64,000 nucleotides of DNA, taken from Hominimerdicola alba. Lineage in GTDB: Bacteria > Bacillota > Clostridia > Oscillospirales > Ruminococcaceae. The translations under genes were made by a program, and so were the position numbers. The DNA lies in assembly GCF_900109655.1 (NCBI RefSeq), contig NZ_FOAT01000009.1, forward strand, positions 62,001 to 126,000, given 5' to 3'. How positions within the stretch are numbered: position 1 is the first letter of the stretch; every line of letters starts with the position of its first letter. Shown here one piece after another: positions 39,657 to 48,569 of this stretch. The notes under the pieces were generated by a model. It was not told where the DNA came from. It saw only the letters and a program-made list of their open reading frames with translations, and searched no databases.

Positions 39657-40265
39657 ATGAAAAAAAGCTTCTGGGACAACATAGCAGGTGTTTACGACCT
39701 TTTTGAGAGACTATATAACAGAAAATGCTACGATGGCACTGGAGCGAAAGTCGCTTCATATATCAAAGAGGGCAGCAGAGTTCTGGAATGTGCCTGCGGG
39801 ACAGGTTCTATAAGCCGTTTTCTTGCACAGAAAGCAGGCAGACTGACTGCCGCCGACCTTTCGGACGGTATGCTTAGACAGGCGGCAAAGAATCTTCGCT
39901 GGTTCAGGAACGTCAGACTTTGCAAATGCAATATTATGGCGCTGAAATGCAGGGACAACTACTTCGATGCGGTAGTTGCGGGAAATGTGATCCACCTGCT
40001 GGACGAACCATACAAGGCAGTGGACGAACTGCTGAGAGTCTGCAAAAAGGGCGGAAAAATTATAATCCCCACATATATCAACATGAGCAGACGCGACAGC
40101 GAACTGCTGATAAAGCTGTTCAGCTTTGCAGGGGCGCACTTTACAAAGCAGTTCGATGAAGACAGCTACAAACAGTTTTTCATCGACGGCGGTTACAAGA
40201 ACGTTGAGTTCGACATGGTGAATGGCAGGATGCCTTGTGCTTTGGCGATAATCACAAAGGAATAA
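39657..40265 (+). CDS. Class I SAM-dependent methyltransferase
   Basis: 202 residues. SAM site VLECACGTGSISRFL and acidic residue AADLSDGML; post-I motif VVAGNVIHLLDEP. UbiE-like layout. It is inside the metal efflux operon between the repressor and the HMA protein; whether it methylates a metal, a thiol or a lipid cannot be told. AAAGGAG precedes the ATG. Confidence 0.9.
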   Translation: MKKSFWDNIAGVYDLFERLYNRKCYDGTGAKVASYIKEGSRVLECACGTGSISRFLAQKAGRLTAADLSDGMLRQAAKNLRWFRNVRLCKCNIMALKCRDNYFDAVVAGNVIHLLDEPYKAVDELLRVCKKGGKIIIPTYINMSRRDSELLIKLFSFAGAHFTKQFDEDSYKQFFIDGGYKNVEFDMVNGRMPCALAIITKE

Positions 40266-40411
40266 CCGCAGTACCGACTGCATACTCTTCAATAACTTGC
40301 CGCAGACTTCGGCGGGCGGCAGGTGAAATTTCACAAAAGCGCCGATGATAAGTAAGTAAAGCTCACCAATTACGGCGGGCTAAAATAAATATCCCGAAAG
40401 GAATGACTGTT

Positions 40412-40633
40412 ATGAAAAAAGTATACAAACTGATCGATCTGGACTGCGCAAACTGCGCCGCTAAAATGGAAAACTCTATCAAGGATCTGCCCGAGGTGGA
40501 GGACTGCACAGTAAGCTTTCTGACCCAGAAAATGACTCTGCGCGTACCCGACGGCACCGACATGGATGCACTGATGGACAAGGTGGTTAAGCTCTGCAAA
40601 AAAGTTGAGCCCGACTGCCAGATAGTTCTCTGA
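40412..40633 (+). CDS. Free-standing HMA heavy-metal-binding protein
   Basis: 73 residues from the ATG at 40412 (GAAAGGA at proper distance; the ATG at 40403 is too close). A complete ferredoxin-like HMA domain with CxxC in LDCANCAAKME. The acidic Asp before the Cys pair (DCANC) is the form seen in zinc/cadmium/lead pumps. It probably hands metal to the P-type ATPase next door, which has no HMA domain of its own. Confidence 0.92.
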   Translation: MKKVYKLIDLDCANCAAKMENSIKDLPEVEDCTVSFLTQKMTLRVPDGTDMDALMDKVVKLCKKVEPDCQIVL

Positions 40634-40685
40634 TACCATATTAATATAAGCCGACAGCTAAGTCATCTAAGAAAGAAGAATCACC

Positions 40686-42539
40686 ATGACCAAAAAGCAG
40701 AAAAATGTTCTGATAAGGATAATCGCGGCGGGTGTGCTGCTGGTAACAGCCGCACTTCTCCCGCTGGAAGAAAAAAGCTTGCTGAGGCTGGCAGCATTTC
40801 TGGTGCCCTATTTTGTTATAGGCTATGATGTGCTGTGGAAGGCTGTGCGCGGGATAATCCATGGGCAGGTCTTTGATGAGAATTTCCTGATGTGCGTGGC
40901 TACCGTGGGAGCGCTTTTTGTTGGCGAATATCCCGAAGCTTCGGCAGTTATGCTGTTTTATCAGACAGGTGAGCTTTTCCAGAGCGTGGCTGTGGGCAAG
41001 TCGAGAAAATCAATATCCGACCTTATGGATATCTGTCCCGAGTACGCTAACGTCGAAAGGGACGGTCAGCTTGAAGAAGTTGACCCCGAGGAAGTTGAGC
41101 TTGACAGCATCATCGTTGTAAAGCCAGGCGAAAAGATACCTCTTGACGGCGTTATAATTGAGGGCAGTTCTTCTGTGGATACCGCTGCGCTGACAGGTGA
41201 AAGCCTGCCACGCTCGGTAAAGGTCGGCGATGATGTTATAAGCGGCTGTATCAATCAGAGCGGTCTGCTGAAAGTGAAAGTTACCAAGGAATACGAGGAT
41301 TCCACCGTTACAAAGATCCTTGAACTGGTGGAAAATTCAGCGACGAAGAAAGCAAAGTCCGAGAATTTCATAACCCGATTTGCGAGGTACTACACGCCAT
41401 CGGTAGTCATCGCGGCTGTATTGCTGGCTGTACTTCCTCCCCTGATACTTGGGGGCGGCTGGGCTGACTGGATACACCGTGCCCTGATATTCTTAGTAAT
41501 TTCCTGCCCCTGTGCGCTGGTAATTTCCGTTCCCCTGAGCTTTTTCGGCGGAATAGGCGGAGCCAGCAAACGCGGAATTCTTGTAAAGGGCGGAAACTAT
41601 CTGGAAGCCCTCGCAAATGCTGAAACTGTTGTGTTTGACAAAACAGGCACGCTTACAAAGGGCAGTTTTGAAGTCACGAAAATACACACCGATTCCATGG
41701 GCGAGGACGAACTTCTCGACCTTGCCGCCCATGCTGAAAGCTACTCCGACCACCCGATAGCAAGATCGGTATGCGCGAAGTTCGGCAAAGAAGTCGACCA
41801 CAACAGGATAACCTCAAACGAGGAGATATCGGGTCACGGAATACGCGCGGTTATCGACGGCAGAGAAGTATACGCAGGCAATAAAAAGCTGATGGAACAG
41901 CAGAGTGTCAGCGTACCGGAATGCGGATGCAGGGGCACCATGGTACACGTTGCGGCAGACGGCGGATATGCTGGTCACATCGTTATATCCGATGTGGTCA
42001 AGGAGACCTCTGCAGCGGCAATAAAGAACCTTAAAGAAAACGGCGTTAAGCAGACAGTGATGCTTACGGGCGATGCTGAGTCCACCGCGCAGGAAGTCGC
42101 AAAGGCTCTGGGACTGGATAAGGTGTACGCTGAACTTCTGCCTGCTGACAAGGTGGAAAAAGTTGAGGAACTGCTGAAAGAAAAGCATGAGGGTTCTTCG
42201 CTGGTTTTCGTAGGTGACGGAATAAATGACGCACCCGTTCTCACCCGCGCAGATGTGGGCATAGCCATGGGAAGTCTGGGAAGTGACGCGGCTATCGAGG
42301 CGGCTGATATAGTACTGATGGACGATGACCCCGCTAAGATCTCCCTCGCCATGAAGATCGCAAGAAAGACTGTCCGCATAGTGCGTGAGAACATAGTATT
42401 CGCCCTTGGCGTAAAAGCGCTGGTGCTTGTACTGGGCGCACTGGGCATAGCGAATATGTGGCTGGCAGTTTTTGCTGATGTGGGAGTATCGGTTATTGCG
42501 ATACTCAATGCTATGAGGACGATGAAGATACGTTCGTAA
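40686..42539 (+). CDS. P1B-type zinc/cadmium/lead efflux ATPase without HMA domain
   Basis: 617 residues. Membrane metal site CPC (C274-P275-C276), phosphorylated Asp D318 in DKTGTLTKG, HP motif SYSDHPIA, TGES loop LTGESLPRS, hinge GDGINDAPVL. These define the ZntA/CadA group. CadA and ZntA usually start with one or more HMA domains; here the protein begins directly with membrane helices and the HMA is a separate gene. The last codons (MKIRS-stop) lie inside the first decamers of the 40-bp repeat array that follows. Confidence 0.95.
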   Translation: MTKKQKNVLIRIIAAGVLLVTAALLPLEEKSLLRLAAFLVPYFVIGYDVLWKAVRGIIHGQVFDENFLMCVATVGALFVGEYPEASAVMLFYQTGELFQSVAVGKSRKSISDLMDICPEYANVERDGQLEEVDPEEVELDSIIVVKPGEKIPLDGVIIEGSSSVDTAALTGESLPRSVKVGDDVISGCINQSGLLKVKVTKEYEDSTVTKILELVENSATKKAKSENFITRFARYYTPSVVIAAVLLAVLPPLILGGGWADWIHRALIFLVISCPCALVISVPLSFFGGIGGASKRGILVKGGNYLEALANAETVVFDKTGTLTKGSFEVTKIHTDSMGEDELLDLAAHAESYSDHPIARSVCAKFGKEVDHNRITSNEEISGHGIRAVIDGREVYAGNKKLMEQQSVSVPECGCRGTMVHVAADGGYAGHIVISDVVKETSAAAIKNLKENGVKQTVMLTGDAESTAQEVAKALGLDKVYAELLPADKVEKVEELLKEKHEGSSLVFVGDGINDAPVLTRADVGIAMGSLGSDAAIEAADIVLMDDDPAKISLAMKIARKTVRIVRENIVFALGVKALVLVLGALGIANMWLAVFADVGVSVIAILNAMRTMKIRS

Positions 42540-42540
42540 T

Positions 42541-42960
42541 TTTTCGAATACGTTCGTATGATTTGGTATAGTTTCGTAAAGATTTGTATGCGCTCGTATG
42601 ATTTGGTATGCGTTCGTAAAGATTCGTATGCGCTCGTATGATTTGGTATGCGTTCGTAAAGATTCGTATGCGCTCGTATGATTTGGTATGCGTTCGTAAA
42701 GATTCGTATACGCTCGTATAATTTGGTATACGTTCGTAAAGATCCGTATGCGCTCATAACATTTGGTATACGTTCGCAAAGATTCGTATGTGCACGTATG
42801 ATTTGGTATACGTTCGCAAAGATCCGTATGCGCTCGTACTATTTGGTATACGTTCGTAAAGATTTGTATGCGCTCGTATGATTTGGTATACGTTCGCAAA
42901 GATCCGTATACGCTCGTATGATTTGGTATGCGTTCGTAAAGATTCGTATGCGCTCGCATT
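42541..42960. repeat. 40-bp tandem repeat array with 10-bp phased sub-repeats
   Basis: Ten full units of 40 bases plus a half unit, without any insertion or deletion. A typical unit is four decamers: GATTCGTATG, CGCTCGTATG, ATTTGGTATG, CGTTCGTAAA. Each decamer carries GTA at the same position, so the motif recurs once per helical turn. Units differ by point changes, mainly at the left end and in the middle. Two decamers (42521-42540) already lie in the 3' end of the ATPase gene and give its TAA. After the array TATGCGCTCGCA can pair with TGCGGGCGCATA. No spacers, so it is not a CRISPR. Confidence 0.97.
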
Positions 42961-43045
42961 TTTTGCGGGCGCATATTTTGTGAGATTCCGATTTATCCGG
43001 CGTTTCACGGCTTTAAAAAAATTTTTTGAAAAAGTATTTCTTTTT

Positions 43046-43072
43046 TGCAACCTTTTGACACTCTCAAACGTG
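43046..43072 (+). promoter_or_regulatory. Possible ECF-type promoter
   Basis: TGCAAC, 17 bases, CGTG resembles SigW/ECF promoters (TGAAAC-16-CGTA), which would make the sigma factor downstream autoregulated. It overlaps no SigA consensus. Confidence 0.5.
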
Positions 43073-43079
43073 TTATTGC

Positions 43080-43094
43080 TGAAAGGACCTTTCA
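43080..43094. promoter_or_regulatory. Perfect palindrome in the leader
   Basis: TGAAAGGACCTTTCA, perfect about a central A, lies between the likely start point and the ribosome site; it could be an operator. Confidence 0.45.
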
Positions 43095-43119
43095 AACAGA
43101 AAAATAAAGGAGACACCCA

Positions 43120-43599
43120 ATGAGACTGACAGCAGAAGAAGCCTACCGTAAATTTGCGGATAATGCCTTTGCCGCGGCGTTCAGTATATGCCGCGACAAG
43201 ACTGACGCAGATGACGCGGTACACGACACTTTTATAAAGTACATATCCAAAAATATGGACTACAATGATGAAGAACATATAAAAGCGTGGCTTCTGCGTA
43301 CTGCTATCAACCGTGCTAAAGACTTCACACGCTCGTTTGCAAGAAAAAATTCCGTACCGTGGGAGGACTACATGGACGAGCTGGAATTCGCCGCACCTGA
43401 GGACAGCGAGCTTTTTGAGGCAGTGATGAAGCTTCCCGACAAATATCGTATAGTTATACACTTGTTTTACTACGAGGAACAGAGCATCACAGAGATATCA
43501 AAAACACTGAAACGGCGTGAGGGCACGGTAAAAAGTCAGCTCAGCAGAGGGCGGGCTCTGTTGAAAGAAATGTTGACGGAGGAATGGAACAATGACTAA
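43120..43599 (+). CDS. ECF sigma factor
   Basis: 159 residues. Region 2: CRDKTDADDAVHDTFIKYI and HIKAWLLRTAINRAKD; region 4: QSITEISKTLKRREGTVKSQ. AAAGGAG lies 8 bases before the ATG. The following gene, a single-pass membrane protein, overlaps the end by 8 bases, which fits a sigma/anti-sigma pair. Paralogue of the factor at 7338-7820. Confidence 0.93.
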   Translation: MRLTAEEAYRKFADNAFAAAFSICRDKTDADDAVHDTFIKYISKNMDYNDEEHIKAWLLRTAINRAKDFTRSFARKNSVPWEDYMDELEFAAPEDSELFEAVMKLPDKYRIVIHLFYYEEQSITEISKTLKRREGTVKSQLSRGRALLKEMLTEEWNND

Positions 43600-44188
43600 C
43601 AAGGAAAAATATCAGCGGACATTTTCAGTGCTTCACGCCTCCGAACTTGATTTGGAGGAAACAGCAATGAACAAGAGAAAAGGTATACGTATTTCAAAGA
43701 GAATAACAGCAGTTTGTGCAGCAGCAGCTATCGTAGCAGCTATGAGCGTCGGCGCTTATGCGGCAGATATCGGCGGTATACAGAGAAAAGTGCAGATATG
43801 GTTCCACGGCGACCAGACCGCTGCGGTGCTGGATATACAGCAGCAGGACAGCATGACCCAATACGAACTTAAATACACCGATGAAAACGGAGAGGAAAGA
43901 GAAGTTCACGGTGGCGGAGTTGCGCTGGATGCTTTCGGAAATGAAACACCTCTTTCCGAAGATGATATCATGGAGCATATCAGCAATCAGGTGGAAGTAC
44001 TCCACAAGGAAGACGGCAGTGTATGGGCATACTACAAGGGCTGCTCCATGGATATTACCGACAAGTTCGATGAGGACGGTTACTGCTATGTTCAGCTGAA
44101 AGACGGCGATGACGTAATATATCTGACTGTTGAACCTGACGGCGGATATTGCACAAGCTCTGACAAGTTTATTACAAGCAATGACTGA
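43592..44188 (+). CDS. Putative membrane anti-sigma factor
   Basis: 198 residues. Cytoplasmic N-terminus starts MTNKEKYQRTFSVLHAS, a form common to anti-sigma proteins of Clostridia; one membrane segment at about 38-58 (AVCAAAAIVAAMSVGAYAAD); the outside part of about 140 residues is unknown and has no PASTA domain. It would hold the upstream sigma factor at the membrane until an outside signal arrives (inference). Confidence 0.8.
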   Translation: MTNKEKYQRTFSVLHASELDLEETAMNKRKGIRISKRITAVCAAAAIVAAMSVGAYAADIGGIQRKVQIWFHGDQTAAVLDIQQQDSMTQYELKYTDENGEEREVHGGGVALDAFGNETPLSEDDIMEHISNQVEVLHKEDGSVWAYYKGCSMDITDKFDEDGYCYVQLKDGDDVIYLTVEPDGGYCTSSDKFITSND

Positions 44189-44201
44189 TATATGAAAAAC
44201 A

Positions 44202-44240
44202 ACACGGCGGAAAGTTCAACAGACTTTCCGCTGTGTTTAT
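44202..44240 (+). terminator. Terminator of the second sigma/anti-sigma unit
   Basis: ACACGGCGGAAAGT pairs with ACTTTCCGCTGTGT, followed by TTATG. The T-run is short. Confidence 0.75.
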
Positions 44241-44243
44241 GTG

Positions 44244-44288
44244 AAAAAGCGCCCGCATCGAAATGATGCGAGCGCTGTATTTTTTTCT
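44244..44288 (-). terminator. Terminator of the unfused carB
   Basis: GCGCTCGCATC pairs with GATGCGGGCGC and is followed on minus by TTTTTCACA; on plus TATTTTTTTC follows, so it may work both ways. Confidence 0.82.
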
Positions 44289-44306
44289 ATTGACCGATAA
44301 TCAAAA

Positions 44307-47300
44307 TTATTCGGTGATATCAGCGTGGTGAGCCTGGAGAGACTTAACGCCGAAGTGGGTGTTCTGCTTGATAGCCTTGATACCCTCAGCACTTGCCTTG
44401 GCAGCTGCCATGGTGGTGATGTAAGGTATGCGGTGCTTGATAGCATTCTTTCTGATGTAGCTGTCATCATGAACGCTGGTCTTGCCTGCGGGAGTATTGA
44501 TTATCAGCTGTATCTCGCCGTTTGCTATCTCGTCAGCGATGTTGGGTCTGCCCTCGTAGATTTTGAAGATCTTCTTTGCGGGGATACCTGCGTCAACTAT
44601 CATCTCGTAGGTCTTGCCTGTTGCAAGTATCTTGAAGCCAAGATCGTTGAATGCCTTTGCGATCTCAACCAGCTCGGGCTTATCTCTGTCGCATACGCTG
44701 AGAAGAACTGTGCCCTCCTTGGGAAGTGCGGTCTTGGTAGCCTCCTGAGCCTTGTAGTAAGCTTCGCCGAAGCTGGGAGAAATACCCAGAACTTCACCTG
44801 TTGATCTCATCTCAGGTCCGAGAACGGGGTCTACTTCCTGGAACATATTGAAGGGGAATACAGCTTCCTTAACACCGTAGTGACCGATCTTCTTGTCCTT
44901 CAGGGAAGGTACGGGAGAAGGATTGCCTGTCAGCTCGCTTGTGATGATCTCAGTAGCGATCTTTACCATGTTGATGGAGCAAACCTTGGATACCAGCGGA
45001 ACTGTTCTCGATGCACGGGGGTTAGCTTCCAGTACGTAAACGGTATCGCCCTCGATAGCGTACTGCATATTCATCAGACCCTTTACGTTCATCTCCACAG
45101 CTATCTTCTTGGTATATTCCTTGATGGTAGCTACCTGCTTCTCGCTAAGGTTCTTGGAAGGCAGTATGCAAGCGGAGTCACCGGAATGAACACCTGCAAG
45201 CTCGATATGCTCCATAACAGCGGGAACAAAGCAGTGCTCGCCGTCGGATATAGCGTCAGCCTCGCACTCTGTTGCGTGGTTGAGGAAACGGTCTATAAGT
45301 ATAGGTCTGTCGGGAGTAACGCCTACTGCGGCAGACATATAAACTCTCATCATCTCGTCGTCATGAACGATCTCCATGCCGCGGCCGCCCAGAACGTAGG
45401 AAGGTCTAACCATTACAGGATAGCCTATGCGGTTTGCGATCTCCAGAGCTTCGTCAACATTGACAGCCATGCCTGCTTCGGGCATGGGGATACCCAGCTT
45501 GTCCATCATTGCGCGGAAGTGATCTCTGTCCTCGGCAAGGTCGATGGTCTCGGGAGTTGTACCCAGTATATTTACGCCGTACTTTTTCAGGTCATTAGCC
45601 AGATTCAGAGGTGTCTGACCGCCGAACTGTGCGATAACGCCTACGGGCTTCTCCTTATCGTGGATAGCCAGAACGTCCTCCAGTGTCAGAGGCTCGAAGT
45701 ACAGCTTATCGGAAGTATCATAGTCAGTAGATACTGTCTCGGGGTTGCAGTTTACGATTATGGACTCAAAGCCCAGCTTTTTCAGTGCCAGAGCAGCGTG
45801 TACACAGCAGTAATCGAATTCGATACCCTGACCGATACGGTTAGGACCGCCGCCCAGTATCATGATCTTGGGCTTATCGGTATTAACGGGGCTGTTGTCC
45901 TCAGCAAGGTGATAGGTGGAGTAGTAGTAAGCTGCATCCTTGGTGCCGCTTACGTGAACACCCTCCCAAGCTTCCTTTATACCGAAGCCGATGCGGGCAT
46001 TTCTTATCTCCTCCTCGGTAACTTCAAGGAGAGTGGACAGATATCTGTCGGAGAAACCGTCCAGCTTAGCCTGCTTCAGTACAGCTTCAGCGGGAACAGC
46101 GCCTTTATTCTTCAGCAGAGCTTCTTCCTCATCGACCAGTTCCTTCATCTGCTCGAGGAACCAGTGCTTGATCTTGGTGAGCTCCCATATCTCATCTATT
46201 GTAGCGCCCTTGCGGAGAGCTTCGTACATAACGAACTGTCTCTCGCTTGTGGGATAGCGCAGTTTTTCCAGCAGTTCTTCCTTGGAAAGATCGTGGAAGT
46301 TCTTTGCAAAGCCCAGACCGTATCTGCCTGTCTCCAGAGAACGGATAGCCTTCTGGAAAGCTTCCTTGTAGGTCTTGCCTATGCTCATGACCTCACCGAC
46401 AGCTCTCATCTGAGTGCCCAGCTTGTCCTCAGCGCCCTTGAACTTCTCGAATGCCCATCTAGCGAACTTGATAACTACATAGTCTCCGTCGGGAACATAC
46501 TTGTCAAGAGTTCCGTACTTGCCGCAGGGTATCTCGTCAAGAGTAAGACCGCAGGCAAGCATAGCGGAAACCAGTGCTATCGGGAAACCTGTAGCCTTTG
46601 AAGCCAGTGCGGAAGAACGTGAAGTTCTGGGGTTGATCTCGATAACAACTATTCTGCCGTCAACGGGGTTTCTTGCGAACTGGCAGTTGCATCCGCCGAT
46701 AACTTCGATGCTCTCGATAATGCGGTAGGACATATCCTGGAGTTCCTTCTGAACGTCCTCAGGGATAGTCAGCATAGGTGCGGAGCAGAAGGAGTCACCT
46801 GTATGCACGCCAATGGGGTCGATGTTCTCGATGAAGCAAACGGTTATCTTGTTGTTTGCGGCATCTCTTACAACTTCCAGCTCAAGTTCTTCCCAGCCGA
46901 AGATACATTCTTCAACAAGCACCTGACCAACGAGAGAAGCCTGAAGACCTCTTGCGCATACAACTTTGAGTTCATCAACGTTGTATACCATACCGCCGCC
47001 TGCGCCGCCCATGGTATAAGCAGGACGAAGAACTACGGGGTATTTCAGTTCCTCAGCTATCTTTACAGCCTCTTCAACAGTATAAGCCACCTGGCTCTTG
47101 GGCATACCGATACCCAGCTCGCTCATAGCATTCTTGAACTCGATCCTGTCCTCGCCGCGCTCGATAGCATCTACCTGAACGCCGATGACCTGTACGCCGT
47201 ACTTTTTCAGCACGCCTGCCTTGTCAAGCTCGGAACAGAGGTTAAGACCTGACTGACCGCCAAGGTTAGGCAGAAGTGCATCGGGGCGCTCCTTATCGAT

Positions 47301-47531
47301 TATCTGGGTGAGCCTGTCAAGATTGAGGGGCTCGATATAGGTGATATCGGCAACATCGGGGTCTGTCATGATGGTAGCAGGGTTTGAATTGACCAGCACT
47401 ATCTCATAACCCAGATTTCTCAGCGCCTTGCAAGCCTGAGTACCGGAGTAGTCAAACTCGCAAGCCTGACCTATTATAATAGGACCGGAACCGATTATCA
47501 TTATCTTGTTGATATCCTGTTTCTTTGGCAT
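44307..47531 (-). CDS. carB: Carbamoyl-phosphate synthase large subunit, second copy
   Basis: 1074 residues, complete: first half IMIIGSGPIIIGQACEFDYS, second half IMILGGGPNRIGQGIEFDYC, MGS-like domain at the end (KTYEMIVDAGIPAKKIFKI; NTPAGKTSVHDDSYIR). Unlike the copy at 11448-15503 it has no DapF part and no carA beside it. It must share CarA with the first operon or use another glutaminase elsewhere. The allosteric domain here keeps the NTPxGK motif, while the fused copy reads STSSKGR, so the two may respond to different effectors (for example pyrimidine versus arginine needs; inference). AGGAG precedes the ATG. Confidence 0.96.
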   Translation of the reverse strand: MPKKQDINKIMIIGSGPIIIGQACEFDYSGTQACKALRNLGYEIVLVNSNPATIMTDPDVADITYIEPLNLDRLTQIIDKERPDALLPNLGGQSGLNLCSELDKAGVLKKYGVQVIGVQVDAIERGEDRIEFKNAMSELGIGMPKSQVAYTVEEAVKIAEELKYPVVLRPAYTMGGAGGGMVYNVDELKVVCARGLQASLVGQVLVEECIFGWEELELEVVRDAANNKITVCFIENIDPIGVHTGDSFCSAPMLTIPEDVQKELQDMSYRIIESIEVIGGCNCQFARNPVDGRIVVIEINPRTSRSSALASKATGFPIALVSAMLACGLTLDEIPCGKYGTLDKYVPDGDYVVIKFARWAFEKFKGAEDKLGTQMRAVGEVMSIGKTYKEAFQKAIRSLETGRYGLGFAKNFHDLSKEELLEKLRYPTSERQFVMYEALRKGATIDEIWELTKIKHWFLEQMKELVDEEEALLKNKGAVPAEAVLKQAKLDGFSDRYLSTLLEVTEEEIRNARIGFGIKEAWEGVHVSGTKDAAYYYSTYHLAEDNSPVNTDKPKIMILGGGPNRIGQGIEFDYCCVHAALALKKLGFESIIVNCNPETVSTDYDTSDKLYFEPLTLEDVLAIHDKEKPVGVIAQFGGQTPLNLANDLKKYGVNILGTTPETIDLAEDRDHFRAMMDKLGIPMPEAGMAVNVDEALEIANRIGYPVMVRPSYVLGGRGMEIVHDDEMMRVYMSAAVGVTPDRPILIDRFLNHATECEADAISDGEHCFVPAVMEHIELAGVHSGDSACILPSKNLSEKQVATIKEYTKKIAVEMNVKGLMNMQYAIEGDTVYVLEANPRASRTVPLVSKVCSINMVKIATEIITSELTGNPSPVPSLKDKKIGHYGVKEAVFPFNMFQEVDPVLGPEMRSTGEVLGISPSFGEAYYKAQEATKTALPKEGTVLLSVCDRDKPELVEIAKAFNDLGFKILATGKTYEMIVDAGIPAKKIFKIYEGRPNIADEIANGEIQLIINTPAGKTSVHDDSYIRKNAIKHRIPYITTMAAAKASAEGIKAIKQNTHFGVKSLQAHHADITE

Positions 47532-47610
47532 ACTAAACTCCTATCCCGCACTGTATCGTGCGTAAAATTTTTTCTTACCAAAAACTTCTCTTAAAAAATT
47601 CCTAACGTAT

Positions 47611-47639
47611 ATCATACCATACTTCCGCATAAAATGCAA
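47611..47639 (-). promoter_or_regulatory. Promoter of the unfused carB
   Basis: Minus strand: TTGCAT, 17 bases, TATGAT. About 75 bases of leader precede the ATG. Confidence 0.65.
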
Positions 47640-47650
47640 GACCAAAATCT

Positions 47651-47909
47651 TAATAATTCATAATTCATGATTCATAATTCATAATTATTTGGCATAGGAC
47701 TGACGAATGATTTTCTTGTCCTATGTTTGCATTTACAAGCAGAAAATCAAACAGAGTTTTTTGTATATTTTATGATTTATGCAGTATATTTTATCTTCTG
47801 ACAAAAAAATCAAGGCACAAAAATTGCGCCCACATCCCCCGATATGAGCGCAAGAAATTTACGTCCTCTGCCAACAATTATGAATTGTGAATTATGAATT
47901 ATGAATTAA
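47651..47909. mobile_element. MITE-like element with AATTCATAATTC arms
   Basis: The left arm (47651-47690) is a chain of AATTCATA units and the right arm (47874-47909) is its imperfect reverse complement, giving a 259-base element with no coding capacity. Inside, CATAGGAC and GTCCTATG (47694-47727) form a second hairpin. The right arm runs into the tetR gene and gives its last codon and stop. Only one copy is in the window, so mobility is inferred from form. Confidence 0.55.
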
Positions 47910-48510
47910 CCCCGGTGTGGTGGTTGATAATGTCGTTTACACTGCGGTAAACGTAGGGTTTCAGCTTTTCAAGGCTGACAGGCTCACCGTAGAGTATGGC
48001 TGAATGGCAGGCTGAGCTTACAAGCTCTACTATCATAAAGAGCATTATCTCGGGCTCTTCTATGCCGTCGGGAGCGTCAGCAAGGATAGCATCGTATATG
48101 GCACGGAGATCCATGTCGTCACCCTTGGTGGGCGAAGTTACAGCGTGCTTGAATACTCCCCAGCTAAGGTTTTTCGCAATAAATGCCACCATAGGCGGAT
48201 TGCCCGAAAGCTGGTCGAGGATATGGTCGATAACATAAATCATCTTTTCATTGAAAGTCATATCCTTTTTCTCAGCTTCAAGAGATTCAAGAGCACTTTT
48301 AAAAAGCTTTGAAGACTGGTGAGCCACCAGCTTGTTTTTAAGATCGTACTTATCCTTAAAATAAAGGTAGAAAGTACCCTTTGCGACCCCCGCACTTTTA
48401 GCTATATCAGATACCGAGGTCTTGCTGACACCGTTTGTGGTGAACAGCTTATATGCAGTGGCAAGGAGCGAATCTTCCTTGGCTTTTTTGTTATTATCAA
48501 GCTTACCCAT
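47899..48510 (-). CDS. TetR-family repressor
   Basis: 203 residues. N-terminal helix-turn-helix VSKTSVSDIAKSAGVAKGTF followed by YLYFKDKYDLKNKL; the C-terminal ligand domain is helical. It is divergent from an MMPL transporter gene with four palindromic operators between them, so it most likely represses that operon and perhaps itself. Its last residues (VNS-stop) are written by the right arm of the MITE-like element, so the C-terminus may have been altered by insertion. Confidence 0.94.
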   Translation of the reverse strand: MGKLDNNKKAKEDSLLATAYKLFTTNGVSKTSVSDIAKSAGVAKGTFYLYFKDKYDLKNKLVAHQSSKLFKSALESLEAEKKDMTFNEKMIYVIDHILDQLSGNPPMVAFIAKNLSWGVFKHAVTSPTKGDDMDLRAIYDAILADAPDGIEEPEIMLFMIVELVSSACHSAILYGEPVSLEKLKPYVYRSVNDIINHHTGVNS

Positions 48511-48569
48511 TTGACAATCCTCCGTTTTTTACAGCCATGCTTTCAAAAATTATATGGGTCATTATTTTT

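Noticed and set aside
42541-42960. CRISPR array
   Set aside because: Units are joined directly without unique spacers, and no cas genes are present.
41814-42974. 386-residue open frame on the minus strand through the 40-bp array
   Set aside because: A 40-bp unit without stops gives open frames on both strands; the frame has no ribosome site and half of it is the antisense of the ATPase gene.
44880-46601. 573-residue plus-strand open frame
   Set aside because: Antisense of the unfused carB, which is a complete and conserved gene.
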